This document shows positions 19,429 to 26,906 of a stretch of DNA of 33,189 bases, in pieces (positions within the stretch are counted from its first letter, which is position 1; each line of letters starts with the position of its first letter). The notes under the pieces are model-generated. The model saw nothing but the letters and a program-made list of their open reading frames with translations, did no database searches and had not been told where the DNA came from. The position numbers and the translations under genes are program-made. This stretch comes from Gammaproteobacteria bacterium (GTDB taxonomy: Bacteria > Pseudomonadota > Gammaproteobacteria > UBA9214), in contig QIFB01000035.1 of assembly GCA_003230545.1 (NCBI GenBank), positions 1 through 33,189 on the forward strand, written 5' to 3'.

Positions 19429-19610
19429 ATGAAATCAGTCGGCTGCTTGCTGCTGACAGCAATATTTTCAATGCTGGTTTCTTCGATCAGTATGGCAGGA
19501 ACACCGCAGGCACAGGCTGGTAGCTGAGCGATTTCCGGGACAACGTACCGGTTGACCCGAAACTCTTTGAACTGCCTTCAGGGTATGACCGGCACACGCT
19601 CGGTCGCTAG
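19429..19610 (+). pseudogene. Short broken ORF with signal-peptide-like start
   Basis: An ATG at 19429 encodes 32 residues that look like a secretion signal (MKSVGCLLLTAIFSMLVSS, then SMAGTPQAQA) and stops with TGA at 19525-19527. In another frame, codons from 19524 continue as LSDFRDNVPVDPKLFELPSG and on to TAG at 19608-19610. One frameshift near 19522 would join them into a secreted protein of about 60 residues. The second frame reads like real protein, but no family is recognised. The end overlaps the 3' end of lpxH on the opposite strand. It may be a decayed gene, a sequencing error, or chance. Confidence 0.3.
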
Positions 19611-20338
19611 CCCGCGGCCACCAGCTTTTCGAAGCAGTATCCTTTCGGGGTAAATTCAAGCATGGTAGCGCCGGTATCCCAGCTACCCAGGGCTATGCGG
19701 GTTGCGGCCTGACCATCGATGGTCAGACGGTGCACTCCCTGCCGGTGCGTATGCCCGTGGATCAGCAGGTGCACCCCGTGTGCCTGCATCGCATGGCTGA
19801 CCGCGTCCGGGTTGGCATCCATTGCGCCCGCGCTCTTCAGCCTGCCGGCATGGATACTGGCATCCCGCAGTTCGCCGGCAATCCGGCGGCGTTCCCCTGC
19901 TGGTTTGGCAAGAAAATCCTGCTGCCAGCCGGGTTCCCGGACCTGGTTGCGAAACGCGAAATACTCCGCATCGCCGGTGCACAGGGTGTCACCATGCAGC
20001 AGCAGAGCGGCCTGTCCGAACAGTTCGATCCGGACCGGATCATCGAGCAGGGTACAGGTACTCGCCCCGGCAAACCGGTCTCCCAGCAGAAAGTCCCGGT
20101 TGCCGCGCAGCACGAACACGGTTGTTCCCGTGTCAGCGCAGGCCTTCAGTCCAGCGGTGATTTCCTGCGAGTGCGGTGTCTCGTCATCGTCCCCGATCCA
20201 TGCCTCGAACAGGTCGCCGAGGATATAGATCGCCCCGGCATCCCTGGCACGGCCCCCGAGGTAGTGCAGGAAACGGCGCGTGGTATCCGGGTGGCCGGCG
20301 TCCAGGTGCAGATCAGAGATAAACTGGACCGCCGGCAT
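19607..20338 (-). CDS. lpxH: UDP-2,3-diacylglucosamine diphosphatase
   Basis: LpxH hydrolyses UDP-2,3-diacylglucosamine to lipid X and UMP in lipid A synthesis, at the inner-membrane surface. Translation from 20338 gives MPAVQFISDLHLD; the longer frame would extend into the neighbouring gene. The 243-residue calcineurin-like phosphoesterase shows all metal-binding motifs: SDLHLD, GDLFEAWIGDDD, RGNRDFL and HGHTHRQGVH. The family length is about 240. It lies 10 nt downstream of the cyclophilin gene on the same strand. A similar pairing of cyclophilin, lpxH and cysS occurs in E. coli (ppiB-lpxH beside cysS). Confidence 0.96.
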   Translation of the reverse strand: MPAVQFISDLHLDAGHPDTTRRFLHYLGGRARDAGAIYILGDLFEAWIGDDDETPHSQEITAGLKACADTGTTVFVLRGNRDFLLGDRFAGASTCTLLDDPVRIELFGQAALLLHGDTLCTGDAEYFAFRNQVREPGWQQDFLAKPAGERRRIAGELRDASIHAGRLKSAGAMDANPDAVSHAMQAHGVHLLIHGHTHRQGVHRLTIDGQAATRIALGSWDTGATMLEFTPKGYCFEKLVAAG

Positions 20339-20348
20339 GAACGGGTGG

Positions 20349-20945
20349 TCAGCCTTCCTCGACAGTGACCTTGTTGATGACCACGGCCTCGAGGGGAACA
20401 TCCTGGTGCCCGCCCTGGTTGCCGGTACTGACCTTCTCGATACTGTGTACGGCATCCATCCCGTCGATAACTTTACCAAAGACCGTGTAACCCCAGCCTT
20501 GCGGTGTCGGTGCGGTATGGTTCAGGAAGGTATTATCCTTGAGGTTGATGAAGAACTGCGCGGTTGCCGAATTCGGGTCATTCGTGCGCGCCATGGCAAT
20601 GGTCCCGGTGTCATTCTTCAGGCCGTTGTTGGCCTCGTTTTTAATTTGTGCGTTGGTCTTTTTTTGCTGCATGTCCGGCATAAATCCGCCGCCCTGGATC
20701 ATGAACCCGGGAATGACCCGGTGGAATATGGTGCCATCGAAAAAACCGGCCTTCGCGTAGGCCACGAAATTGGCCACGGTATCCGGTGCCTTGTTCCCGT
20801 CGAGTTCGAGTACGATGGTGCCACTGGTTGTTTCCATGTTTACAGTAACCATTCCGGCTCCTTTGGTTTCTTTGTCAGTTGAAAAGCCGGTAGCCGGTAT
20901 AAAGCCGAGCGTGGCGGCAAGCAATATTCCCATAAATCGCTTCAT
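20349..20945 (-). CDS. ppiA: Periplasmic peptidyl-prolyl cis-trans isomerase, cyclophilin type
   Basis: Cyclophilins isomerise Xaa-Pro bonds. The 198-residue product starts at 20945, with GGAGAT five nt upstream. The longer frame is rejected. An N-terminal signal peptide (MKRFMGILLAATLGFIPATG) predicts export, so it is PpiA-like in location although the cytoplasmic PpiB occupies this place in E. coli. Catalytic-core motifs FHRVIPGFMIQGGGF, ARTNDPNSATAQFFIN and VFGKVIDGMDAVHSI are intact. The ppiA symbol is chosen from the predicted location; the protein could also be named a ppiB orthologue with a signal peptide. It is divergent from cysS across 146 nt. Confidence 0.88.
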   Translation of the reverse strand: MKRFMGILLAATLGFIPATGFSTDKETKGAGMVTVNMETTSGTIVLELDGNKAPDTVANFVAYAKAGFFDGTIFHRVIPGFMIQGGGFMPDMQQKKTNAQIKNEANNGLKNDTGTIAMARTNDPNSATAQFFINLKDNTFLNHTAPTPQGWGYTVFGKVIDGMDAVHSIEKVSTGNQGGHQDVPLEAVVINKVTVEEG

Positions 20946-21091
20946 CTGGATCTCCATGAATGAACAAGTGACGCCAATCATATAAGCTTGCGCCGCAGTT
21001 ACAAGCCCGGATAACGGTTATCTGCCCGGCACGGATGTTCCCCGGCAGCGTTTCCGTTACCATGCTGGCGCAAAATACGGGGATTCACGGA

Positions 21092-22495
21092 ATGCAGGAA
21101 CTGAGAATTCACAACAGCCAGACCGGCCGCAAGGAGCCTTTCGTACCCCTGGAAGCGGGCAAGGTGCGCATGTATGTCTGCGGCATGACGGTCTACGACT
21201 ACTGCCACCTCGGGCATGCCCGGGTGATGATCGTGTTCGACATCGTCACCCGTTACCTGCGCCACATCGACTATGACGTGACCTACGTGCGCAATATCAC
21301 CGATATCGATGACAAGATTATCCAGCGCGCCAACGACAACGGCGAAGATATCAATGAACTCACCGGGCGGTTTATCCGGATCATGCACGAGGATGCCGCC
21401 GCACTCGGTGTGCTCGAACCGGACCTGGAGCCACGCGCTACCACCTCGATGGACAACATCATCGCGATGATCGGTACCCTGGTGGACAAGGGTTATGCCT
21501 ACCCGGGCGACAACGGCGATGTCTATTACGCCGTCAGCCGTTTCGAAAACTACGGGCAACTCTCCGGCAAGAAAATTGACGAGCTGCGTGCCGGGGAACG
21601 CGTGGAAGTCGATACGGCCAAGCAGGACCCGCTGGATTTCGTACTCTGGAAAGCGGCCAAGCCGGGCGAACCCAGCTGGAAATCCCCCTGGGGCAACGGG
21701 CGACCGGGCTGGCACATCGAATGCTCTGCCATGTCGACACAATGCCTCGGTAATCATTTCGACATTCACGGCGGCGGCATGGACCTGATATTCCCGCACC
21801 ACGAAAACGAGATTGCCCAGTCGGAGGCGGCCACCGGCGAACCCTTCGTCAACCTGTGGATGCACAATGGTTTCGTCAAGGTCGACGAGGAAAAAATGTC
21901 CAAGTCACTCGGTAATTTCTTCACCGTGCGGGAAATACTGAAAAACTACCGGGCAGAAGAGGTGCGCTATTTCATTCTCGCCAGCCATTACCGCAGTCCA
22001 CTGAACTATTCGCAGGAAAACCTCGACAACAGCAAGGCGGCACTGACCCGGCTTTATACTGCGCTGCGCGGCCTGTCGCCGGAACCCGGTGCGGTTGACA
22101 ATCAATACACGCAGGCCTTCCACGCGGCGATGAGTGATGACTTCAATACGCCGGAGGCCATCGCGGTGCTGTTCGAAATCACGCGCGAGATCAACCGCAG
22201 TCGGGAAAGCGACAGCCGCCGTGCAAACGGTCTGGCAAGCGCCCTGGTTACCCTTGGTGGCATCCTCGGTCTGTTGCAGGACGACCCGGAGACTTACCTG
22301 CGTGGCAGCAGTGCAATACAGCAGGAGTCCGTCGATGACCTGTCCGATACAGAAATCGAGAAAATGATCCGGCAGCGCATCCAGGCACGCGCGGACAAGG
22401 ACTGGGCCGAGGCCGACCGGATCCGGGATGCGCTCGAGTCCCGGGGGGTTATCCTGGAAGATGCGGCCTCAGAGACCAGCTGGCGCAGAAAATAG
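21092..22495 (+). CDS. cysS: Cysteinyl-tRNA synthetase
   Basis: CysS charges tRNA-Cys. From ATG 21092 the product is 467 residues and begins [17 protein letters not shown], matching the family. Upstream in-frame ATGs at 21035 and 21062 would add an unusual extension. The class I motifs are HLGH (residues 39-42) and KMSKSLGNF. The zinc ligands are in YVCGMTVYD (Cys30), WHIECSAM and HHENE. The C-terminal [20 protein letters not shown] helix is typical. The gene converges on folD with only 8 nt between stops. Confidence 0.97.
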   Translation: MQELRIHNSQTGRKEPFVPLEAGKVRMYVCGMTVYDYCHLGHARVMIVFDIVTRYLRHIDYDVTYVRNITDIDDKIIQRANDNGEDINELTGRFIRIMHEDAAALGVLEPDLEPRATTSMDNIIAMIGTLVDKGYAYPGDNGDVYYAVSRFENYGQLSGKKIDELRAGERVEVDTAKQDPLDFVLWKAAKPGEPSWKSPWGNGRPGWHIECSAMSTQCLGNHFDIHGGGMDLIFPHHENEIAQSEAATGEPFVNLWMHNGFVKVDEEKMSKSLGNFFTVREILKNYRAEEVRYFILASHYRSPLNYSQENLDNSKAALTRLYTALRGLSPEPGAVDNQYTQAFHAAMSDDFNTPEAIAVLFEITREINRSRESDSRRANGLASALVTLGGILGLLQDDPETYLRGSSAIQQESVDDLSDTEIEKMIRQRIQARADKDWAEADRIRDALESRGVILEDAASETSWRRK

Positions 22496-22503
22496 CCCCG
22501 CGG

Positions 22504-23358
22504 TCAGGCGTGTAATTCCTCGGCGGCAAACAGCGTATTTTCCAGCAGGGTGGCCACCGTCATCGGCCCGACGCCACCCGGTACCGGGGTTATCCAGGCA
22601 GCACGCTCGAGGGCCGCCGGGTAACCGATGTCGCCGACCAGGCTGCCGTCATCCAGCCGATTGATGCCGACGTCGATCACCGTCGCACCGGGCTTGACCC
22701 ACTCACCTGGAACCAGCCCGGGTTTCCCGACCGCCACCACCAGCACGTCGGCACGACCCGCATGGAATTCGAGGTCCCGGGTAAAGCGGTGACAGATGGT
22801 CACCGTACACCCTGCCAGTAACAGTTCCAGCATCATCGGGCGGCCGACATTGTTCGATGCGCCCACCACGACCGCCTCGCGGCCGTGAAAGGTCTCCCCG
22901 GTTTTCTCCAGCAGGGTAATCACGCCCTTGGGTGTGCAGGAACGGAGCAGGGGACGCCGCATTGCCAGCCGTCCGGTGTTGTAGGGATGAAATCCGTCCA
23001 CATCCTTGTCCGGGCGGATGGATTCGGTCACCTTGTCGGCATTGATCCCGTCCGGTAGCGGGAACTGCACCAGGATCCCGTCAATACCATCATCATGGTT
23101 CAGATCCGCAATGAGTGCCAGCAGGTCTGCCTCACTGGTGGTATCCGGCAGGTCATAATCACGTGACAGCACACCGGCCTCGTCGCAGGCCCGGCGCTTG
23201 TTGCGCACATAGATCTCGGAAGCCGGGTCCTGCCCGACCAGGATGACTGCCAGACCGGGCGGGCGCAACCCGGCCTTGATACGTGCCGAGATGCGGTTTT
23301 TGACAGTCTGCCGGACTTCGGCAGCAATGGCCTTGCCATCAATCAGCTGTGCGGTCAT
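22504..23358 (-). CDS. folD: Methylenetetrahydrofolate dehydrogenase / cyclohydrolase
   Basis: FolD interconverts 5,10-methylene-, methenyl- and 10-formyl-tetrahydrofolate in the cytoplasm. The start at 23358 ([15 protein letters not shown]) gives 284 residues, close to E. coli FolD; the longer frame lacks family support. Motifs are [18 protein letters not shown] (with the catalytic Lys), [11 protein letters not shown], the NADP-binding [13 protein letters not shown] and [14 protein letters not shown]. In [10 protein letters not shown] an Asn replaces the usual Arg of the GRSxxVGxP motif, which might influence cofactor preference. Its stop faces that of cysS, with no room for a separate terminator. 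Confidence 0.97.
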   Translation of the reverse strand: MTAQLIDGKAIAAEVRQTVKNRISARIKAGLRPPGLAVILVGQDPASEIYVRNKRRACDEAGVLSRDYDLPDTTSEADLLALIADLNHDDGIDGILVQFPLPDGINADKVTESIRPDKDVDGFHPYNTGRLAMRRPLLRSCTPKGVITLLEKTGETFHGREAVVVGASNNVGRPMMLELLLAGCTVTICHRFTRDLEFHAGRADVLVVAVGKPGLVPGEWVKPGATVIDVGINRLDDGSLVGDIGYPAALERAAWITPVPGGVGPMTVATLLENTLFAAEELHA

Positions 23359-23486
23359 GGGATGTCCGGATCGGGGTGCTTGAGCAAGCTCGCGATTCTC
23401 GCACGGGGCATCAGAGACGCACAACACGACACGGCAAAAATATCCGGGAAGCTCTGCAGTTAGGGCCTGCTGCCTGACCACTGTAT

Positions 23487-23515
23487 TTGACCGTTTTCAG
23501 GCCAGCACGTATCAT
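23487..23515 (+). promoter_or_regulatory. sigma70 promoter for the tRNA cluster
   Basis: TTGACC (23487-23492) and TATCAT (23510-23515) are separated by 17 bp, 59 nt upstream of tRNA-Pro. A GC-containing stretch (TGCGTGG) follows the -10, the kind of discriminator seen at stringently controlled stable-RNA promoters. It probably drives Pro-Arg-His-Lys as one transcript ending at the hairpin near 24640. Confidence 0.7.
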
Positions 23516-23573
23516 TGCGTGGCTCAGCAAGGACGATACACTACTGAATCGCCTCGTGAATGCACAGTAATAA

Positions 23574-23650
23574 CGGGGTATAGCGCAGCCTGGTAGCGCG
23601 CCTGCTTTGGGAGCAGGATGTCGGGGGTTCAAATCCCTCTACCCCGACCA
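23574..23650 (+). tRNA. tRNA-Pro(UGG)
   Basis: The 77-nt cloverleaf has the acceptor stem CGGGGTA/TACCCCG, anticodon loop TTTGGGA (anticodon TGG) between CCTGC and GCAGG, and T-loop TTCAAAT. The 3' CCA is encoded. It is the first tRNA of the cluster and lies 30 nt before the split tRNA-Arg. Confidence 0.97.
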
Positions 23651-23715
23651 ATATGTGGTAGTAATCTGGCAGAAATATTTGCGCCCGTAGCTCAGTTGGA
23701 TAGAGCATCGGCCTT

Positions 23716-24377
23716 TAAGCGCACACTGGCATGTGTGCAGATAGGAGCCTTTATGGGGAAAGGGAACCCATAAAGTGGATCGCACTGTATCGGGGAAACC
23801 TTAACAGGTCATGCTGATGGCAATCCCGAGGAAACCGTTGGTTGACCCGTCCATTGGTTTGTGGCTAGCATTATGCAGGTATGCATCACACCAAAGACAA
23901 AGGCGACCTGGGTGTTTTGAAGGCTCAACTCGATTTATTCGAGCAAGGATATGTAATATTAAATCCGGTGACTGAGCACGCGCCATTTGATTTAGTGGCT
24001 TACAGGGACGGGGTGTTCAAACGGGTACAGGTTAAATACAAATCTGTTGACAGGACAGGCAGCATAACCGTCCATTTCCGTTCTTGCTGGACGGACAAGC
24101 ATGGTACACATATGCGGCATGTCAATAAGGATGAAATTGATCTTTATTGTATTTACTGTCCGGACACAGAGTCTTGTTATTACCTTGATCCAAGCGACTA
24201 TGGAAAATCAGTCACATTGAGGGTAGAAACACCAAGAAATAATCAGCAAAGAAATGTAAGACTTGCAGACGATTATCGCCGGGTTCCGTAGAGACTATAC
24301 GTGCGACACCTGAGATGGTGAAGAGATAGTCCAGACCACAAACCCTTCGAGGGGCGTCGAAAGACGTAGTTGGTAAG
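23716..24377 (+). mobile_element. Group I self-splicing intron with ORF
   Basis: This 662-nt intron shows by eye most core helices of a group I ribozyme. P1: the exon-1 end pairs with an internal guide around 23742-23749, with the splice-site U23715 opposite G23744, extended by a GCACAC/GTGTGC hairpin. P2: 23749-23757 with 23767-23775. P3: TCGCAC 23780-23785 with GTGCGA 24301-24306. P4: CGGG 23791-23794 with CCCG 23825-23828. P5: ACCT/AGGT at 23798-23809. P7: GACTAT 24293-24298 with ATAGTC 24326-24331. P8: CACC 24307-24310 with GGTG 24317-24320. P9: the CGTC-GAAA-GACG hairpin near 24355-24366. The nuclease ORF sits between P4 and P7, in the P6 region, leaving the catalytic core intact. The class is probably the tRNA-type IC3, but that needs a covariance model. 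Confidence 0.93.
23881..24291 (+). CDS. Intron-encoded PD-(D/E)XK homing endonuclease
   Basis: The 136-residue protein begins MHHTKDKGDLGVLKAQLDLFEQG. The pattern KGDLGVLKAQLDLFEQGY...NPV...PFDLVAY...RVQVKYKS matches the group I intron-associated PD-(D/E)XK endonucleases (I-Ssp6803I type). Asp37 and Lys52 are the probable metal-binding and catalytic residues, with Gln50 at the usual Glu/Asp position, as commonly seen in this group. Such enzymes cut intron-less tRNA alleles and so promote intron homing. The ATG is the only usable start after an upstream in-frame TAG at 23866. The ribosome-binding site is poor (only CAGGT adjoining the ATG). Base composition is clearly lower in GC than the neighbours: two sampled 60-nt lines counted 48% and 33%. 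The stop codon abuts the P7 strand. Activity cannot be judged from sequence. Confidence 0.85.
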   Translation: MHHTKDKGDLGVLKAQLDLFEQGYVILNPVTEHAPFDLVAYRDGVFKRVQVKYKSVDRTGSITVHFRSCWTDKHGTHMRHVNKDEIDLYCIYCPDTESCYYLDPSDYGKSVTLRVETPRNNQQRNVRLADDYRRVP

Positions 24378-24453
24378 CTAAGCCGAGGGTCGCAGGTTCG
24401 AATCCTGCCGGGCGCGCCATCTTTGGATGGCAAACAGATGTTAGCAGTTTAAT

Positions 24454-24530
24454 GGTGGGCGTAGCTCAGTTGGTAGAGCCCTGGATTGTGATTCCAGTCG
24501 TCGTGGGTTCGAGTCCCATCGTCCACCCCA
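24454..24530 (+). tRNA. tRNA-His(GUG)
   Basis: The cloverleaf has acceptor GTGGGCG/CGTCCAC, an encoded extra G at -1 (24454) facing the discriminator C, and the anticodon loop TTGTGAT (GTG) between CTGGA and TCCAG. The T-loop is TTCGAGT and CCA is encoded. It lies 34 nt after the split tRNA-Arg. Confidence 0.97.
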
Positions 24531-24534
24531 ATCG

Positions 24535-24611
24535 GGGCCGTTAGCTCAATCAGGCAGAGCAGTGGACTCTTAATCCATTGGTTGAAGGTTCGATTCCTTC
24601 ACGGCCCACCA
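24535..24611 (+). tRNA. tRNA-Lys(CUU)
   Basis: The 77-nt cloverleaf has acceptor GGGCCGT/ACGGCCC, anticodon stem GTGGA/TCCAT, loop CTCTTAA (anticodon CTT), T-loop TTCGATT and an encoded CCA. It starts 4 nt after tRNA-His and is the last tRNA before the cluster's terminator. Confidence 0.96.
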
Positions 24612-24619
24612 TATCCGGC

Positions 24620-24643
24620 GCCCGTTTCACAGCGGGCTTTTTT
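24620..24643 (+). terminator. Rho-independent terminator of the tRNA cluster
   Basis: GCCCG and CGGGC enclose an 8-nt loop and are followed directly by six T (24638-24643), 9 nt after tRNA-Lys. It should end the Pro-Arg-His-Lys transcript, so tRNA-Leu needs its own promoter. Confidence 0.75.
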
Positions 24644-24712
24644 GTGTGCAACAGGATGAAACAGACGGTAGCCAGCCATTTGCCACCCGGGCTGGATAGC
24701 ATAATTCAGGGG

Positions 24713-24763
24713 TACGCTGACCGAAGATAAGCCGTTATAATTGCTGTGATATCGGTCAGCGTA
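24713..24763 (+). repeat. 12-bp perfect inverted repeat around a TATAAT box
   Basis: TACGCTGACCGA (24713-24724) and its exact reverse complement TCGGTCAGCGTA (24752-24763) flank 27 nt. The spacer contains TATAAT (24736-24741), the best -10 candidate for tRNA-Leu, which begins 44 nt after that box. The left arm would overlap the -35 position (TACGCT, poor). This may be an operator, a hairpin for read-through transcripts, or part of a small repeat element. I do not recognise it. Confidence 0.6.
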
Positions 24764-24785
24764 TCACTCATGAGCCGCGGGCTTT

Positions 24786-24870
24786 GCGAAAGTGGCGGAA
24801 TTGGCAGACGCGCTGGCTTTAGGTGCCAGTGGGGCAACCCGTGAGAGTTCGAGTCTCTCCTTTCGCACCA
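24786..24870 (+). tRNA. tRNA-Leu(UAG)
   Basis: The 85-nt class II tRNA has acceptor GCGAAAG/CTTTCGC, anticodon stem CTGGC/GCCAG, loop TTTAGGT (anticodon TAG), a long variable arm (TGGGGCAACCCGT) and an encoded CCA. It stands alone, 92 nt upstream of tig, and no terminator is visible between them. Confidence 0.96.
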
Positions 24871-24962
24871 ATATACTAGATAAAACAAATAGTTAACAAA
24901 ACAGCAACAACGCACGGGATCGGGATAACTGCTCCGCCTGCGATTACATTTGAGGTGAATAC

Positions 24963-26252
24963 ATGCAAGTATCGGTTGAAAACACAGGTGGACTGGAGCG
25001 CCGGATGACAGTGCAGGTCCCTGCCGAACGCATTGACCAGGAAGTAACCTCTCGTCTGCAATCAATGAAGTCGTCGATTCGTCTGGATGGTTTCCGGCCG
25101 GGCAAGGTTCCGCTGCAGGTGGTCGAGAGCAAATATGGTGTCCAGGTACGCCAGGAAGTTATCGAGCAGGTAATCAACTCGACCCTGCATGAGGCACTGA
25201 CCCAGGAAAATATCCGGCCGGCCGGTGAACCCTCGATTTCCCCAAAGGAAACCAATCCCGGTGAGGAACTGGAATTTGTTGCAACCTTTGAGGTATTCCC
25301 GGAGATCGACGGCGATATCAAATACAGTTTCAGCATCACCCGCCCGGCCGTGGAAGTTGGCGAGGCCGATATCAAATCCATGCTGGAGAAACTCCGCAAA
25401 CAACGCGCCACCAGCAGCGTGGTTGACCGGAAAGCACAAACCGGTGACCAGGTCGTTGTCGATTTTGAAGGCACCATCGATGGCAATCCGTTTACCGGCA
25501 ACCGGGGAGAACAGGCCCCTGTGGTACTGGGGTCAAACTCCATGATACCCGGCTTCGAAGAGCAACTCGCTGGTTTGTCGGCAGGGGAGGAGGCCACCAT
25601 CAGTGTTACCTTTCCTGATGACTACCCGGCCGGAGATGTCGCCGGCAAGGCGGCAGAATTCAGGGTCAAGATCCATTCCGTCTCCGAAATGGTCCTGCCG
25701 GAGCTCGATGACGAGTTTGCGCGTGCCTTCGGCATGGAAGACAAGGGACTGGAAGGACTCAGGGCAGAAGTCACCAGCAACATGCAGCGGGAACTGAAAT
25801 CGATCATTTCAACCAGCATGAAAGACCAGGTTTTTACCGGACTGCTGGAGAACAATCCCGTTGAGGTGCCACGCAACCTGATCGACAACGAACTGGCACA
25901 GTTGCAATCACAACAGGAATACCAGGATATCGATAGCACACAACTCGAAGCCAGCGCCGAACGCCGGGTCAAGCTGGGCGTGCTGGTCTCGGAGGTCGTC
26001 AAGCAGAATCAGTTGCAGGTTGATCCAGACCGGGTGCGTGAAGCTATCGAAACAATTGCCGCTTCCTATGAAAAACCGGAAGAAGTCATCCAGTACTATT
26101 ATGGCAACCAGGAAACCCTGGCCAATGTGCAATCCGCTGTCATGGAGGATCAGGTGGTTGACTGGGTCCTGGAGAACGCGGGACTCGAGGTACAGGATGA
26201 TCAGACCACGTTTGACGCACTGGTCGAAGCGGCCAGGCAACCTAAAGGATAG
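24963..26252 (+). CDS. tig: Trigger factor
   Basis: Trigger factor is the ribosome-bound chaperone that meets nascent chains at the exit tunnel. The 429-residue protein starts MQVSVENTGGLERRM with a strong GAGGTG ribosome-binding site. The ribosome-docking signature GFRPGKVP lies in the first 50 residues. The FKBP-type isomerase domain in the middle has VVVDFEGTIDGNPF and GSNSMIPGFEEQLAGL. The C-terminal helical arms complete the usual length. clpP follows by 6 nt, and tig-clpP-clpX-lon is the classical order. Confidence 0.97.
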   Translation: MQVSVENTGGLERRMTVQVPAERIDQEVTSRLQSMKSSIRLDGFRPGKVPLQVVESKYGVQVRQEVIEQVINSTLHEALTQENIRPAGEPSISPKETNPGEELEFVATFEVFPEIDGDIKYSFSITRPAVEVGEADIKSMLEKLRKQRATSSVVDRKAQTGDQVVVDFEGTIDGNPFTGNRGEQAPVVLGSNSMIPGFEEQLAGLSAGEEATISVTFPDDYPAGDVAGKAAEFRVKIHSVSEMVLPELDDEFARAFGMEDKGLEGLRAEVTSNMQRELKSIISTSMKDQVFTGLLENNPVEVPRNLIDNELAQLQSQQEYQDIDSTQLEASAERRVKLGVLVSEVVKQNQLQVDPDRVREAIETIAASYEKPEEVIQYYYGNQETLANVQSAVMEDQVVDWVLENAGLEVQDDQTTFDALVEAARQPKG

Positions 26253-26258
26253 CAGTCG

Positions 26259-26906
26259 ATGACCGATAAAAATCCCATGAATGGTGCGATGGATACACAG
26301 GCCCTGAACCTTGTCCCGATAGTCATCGAACAGACTGCCAGGGGCGAGCGTTCCTACGATATTTATTCACGGCTCCTCAAAGAGCGCGTGATTTTTATTG
26401 TCGGACCGGTGGAAGACTACATGGCAAACGTCGTCGTTGCCCAGTTGCTGTTTCTGGAATCTGAAAATCCGGACAAGGACATCCACCTGTATATCAATTC
26501 TCCGGGTGGTTCGGTAACCGCCGGACTCGCGGTCTACGACACCATGCAATTCATCAAGTCCGAGATAAGCACCATGTGTATCGGGCAGGCCGCGAGCATG
26601 GGTGCATTGCTGCTAGCCGGCGGTACCAAGGGTAAACGCGTTTGCCTGCCGCACTCACGCATGATGATTCACCAGCCCCTGGGCGGCTTCCAGGGCCAGG
26701 CAACGGATATCGATATCCACGCGCGCGAGATTCTCCTTATCCGGGAGAAACTCAGCCTGATCCTTGCCCGGCATACCGGCCAAACGCTGGAGCGCATCCA
26801 GCAGGACACGGAACGTGACAACTTCATGGGCGCTGAAGATGCCCGGGAGTATGGGCTAATCGACCAGATTCTCGAGCAGCGCGAGACCGGGAAGGCAGCG
26901 CAGTAA
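26259..26906 (+). CDS. clpP: ATP-dependent Clp protease proteolytic subunit
   Basis: ClpP forms the double-heptameric peptidase chamber that works with ClpX or ClpA. In the 215-residue product the catalytic triad is Ser113 ([11 protein letters not shown]), His138 (MMIHQPLGG) and Asp187 ([12 protein letters not shown]). The sequence [29 protein letters not shown] is characteristic. A short N-terminal propeptide precedes it, as in E. coli. AAAGGA lies upstream of the ATG. clpX follows after a 157-nt gap, with a possible own promoter (TATAAT at 27001-27006 with a weak -35). Confidence 0.98.
   Translation: MTDKNPMNGAMDTQALNLVPIVIEQTARGERSYDIYSRLLKERVIFIVGPVEDYMANVVVAQLLFLESENPDKDIHLYINSPGGSVTAGLAVYDTMQFIKSEISTMCIGQAASMGALLLAGGTKGKRVCLPHSRMMIHQPLGGFQGQATDIDIHAREILLIREKLSLILARHTGQTLERIQQDTERDNFMGAEDAREYGLIDQILEQRETGKAAQ

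Larger units (their letters stand above)
23681..24419 (+). tRNA. tRNA-Arg(UCU), interrupted by a group I intron
   Basis: The two exons are 23681-23715 and 24378-24419. Joined, they give a normal 77-nt tRNA with acceptor stem GCGCCCG/CGGGCGC, discriminator G, encoded CCA, and anticodon stem TCGGC/GCCGA. The anticodon loop CTTCTAA has anticodon UCU, which reads AGA. The sequence resembles E. coli argU. The junction lies between the first (U34) and second (C35) anticodon bases, the same relative site as the cyanobacterial tRNA-Leu(UAA) group I intron. The last exon-1 base is U and the last intron base is G, as group I splicing requires. The tRNA is not functional until the intron is removed. Confidence 0.95.

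Noticed and set aside
23681-23750. Reading the 5' exon alone as an unspliced tRNA with anticodon TTA (a UAA suppressor)
   Set aside because: The unspliced sequence cannot complete the anticodon stem with downstream bases, whereas the spliced form gives a standard tRNA-Arg(UCU).
23801-23986. 61-aa minus-strand ORF within the intron
   Set aside because: It overlaps the ribozyme core and the start of the nuclease gene antisense, and it shows no family features.
24212-24433. Minus-strand ORF reading GAPGRIRTCDPRLSLPTTSF
   Set aside because: This is the common false protein produced by translating tRNA exons in antisense; it covers tRNA-Arg exon 2.
24706-25065. Minus-strand ORF with a CERRDSNSHGLPHWHLKPARLPIPP-like stretch
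   Set aside because: This is an antisense translation of tRNA-Leu, a well-known annotation artefact. The real features are the tRNA and tig.
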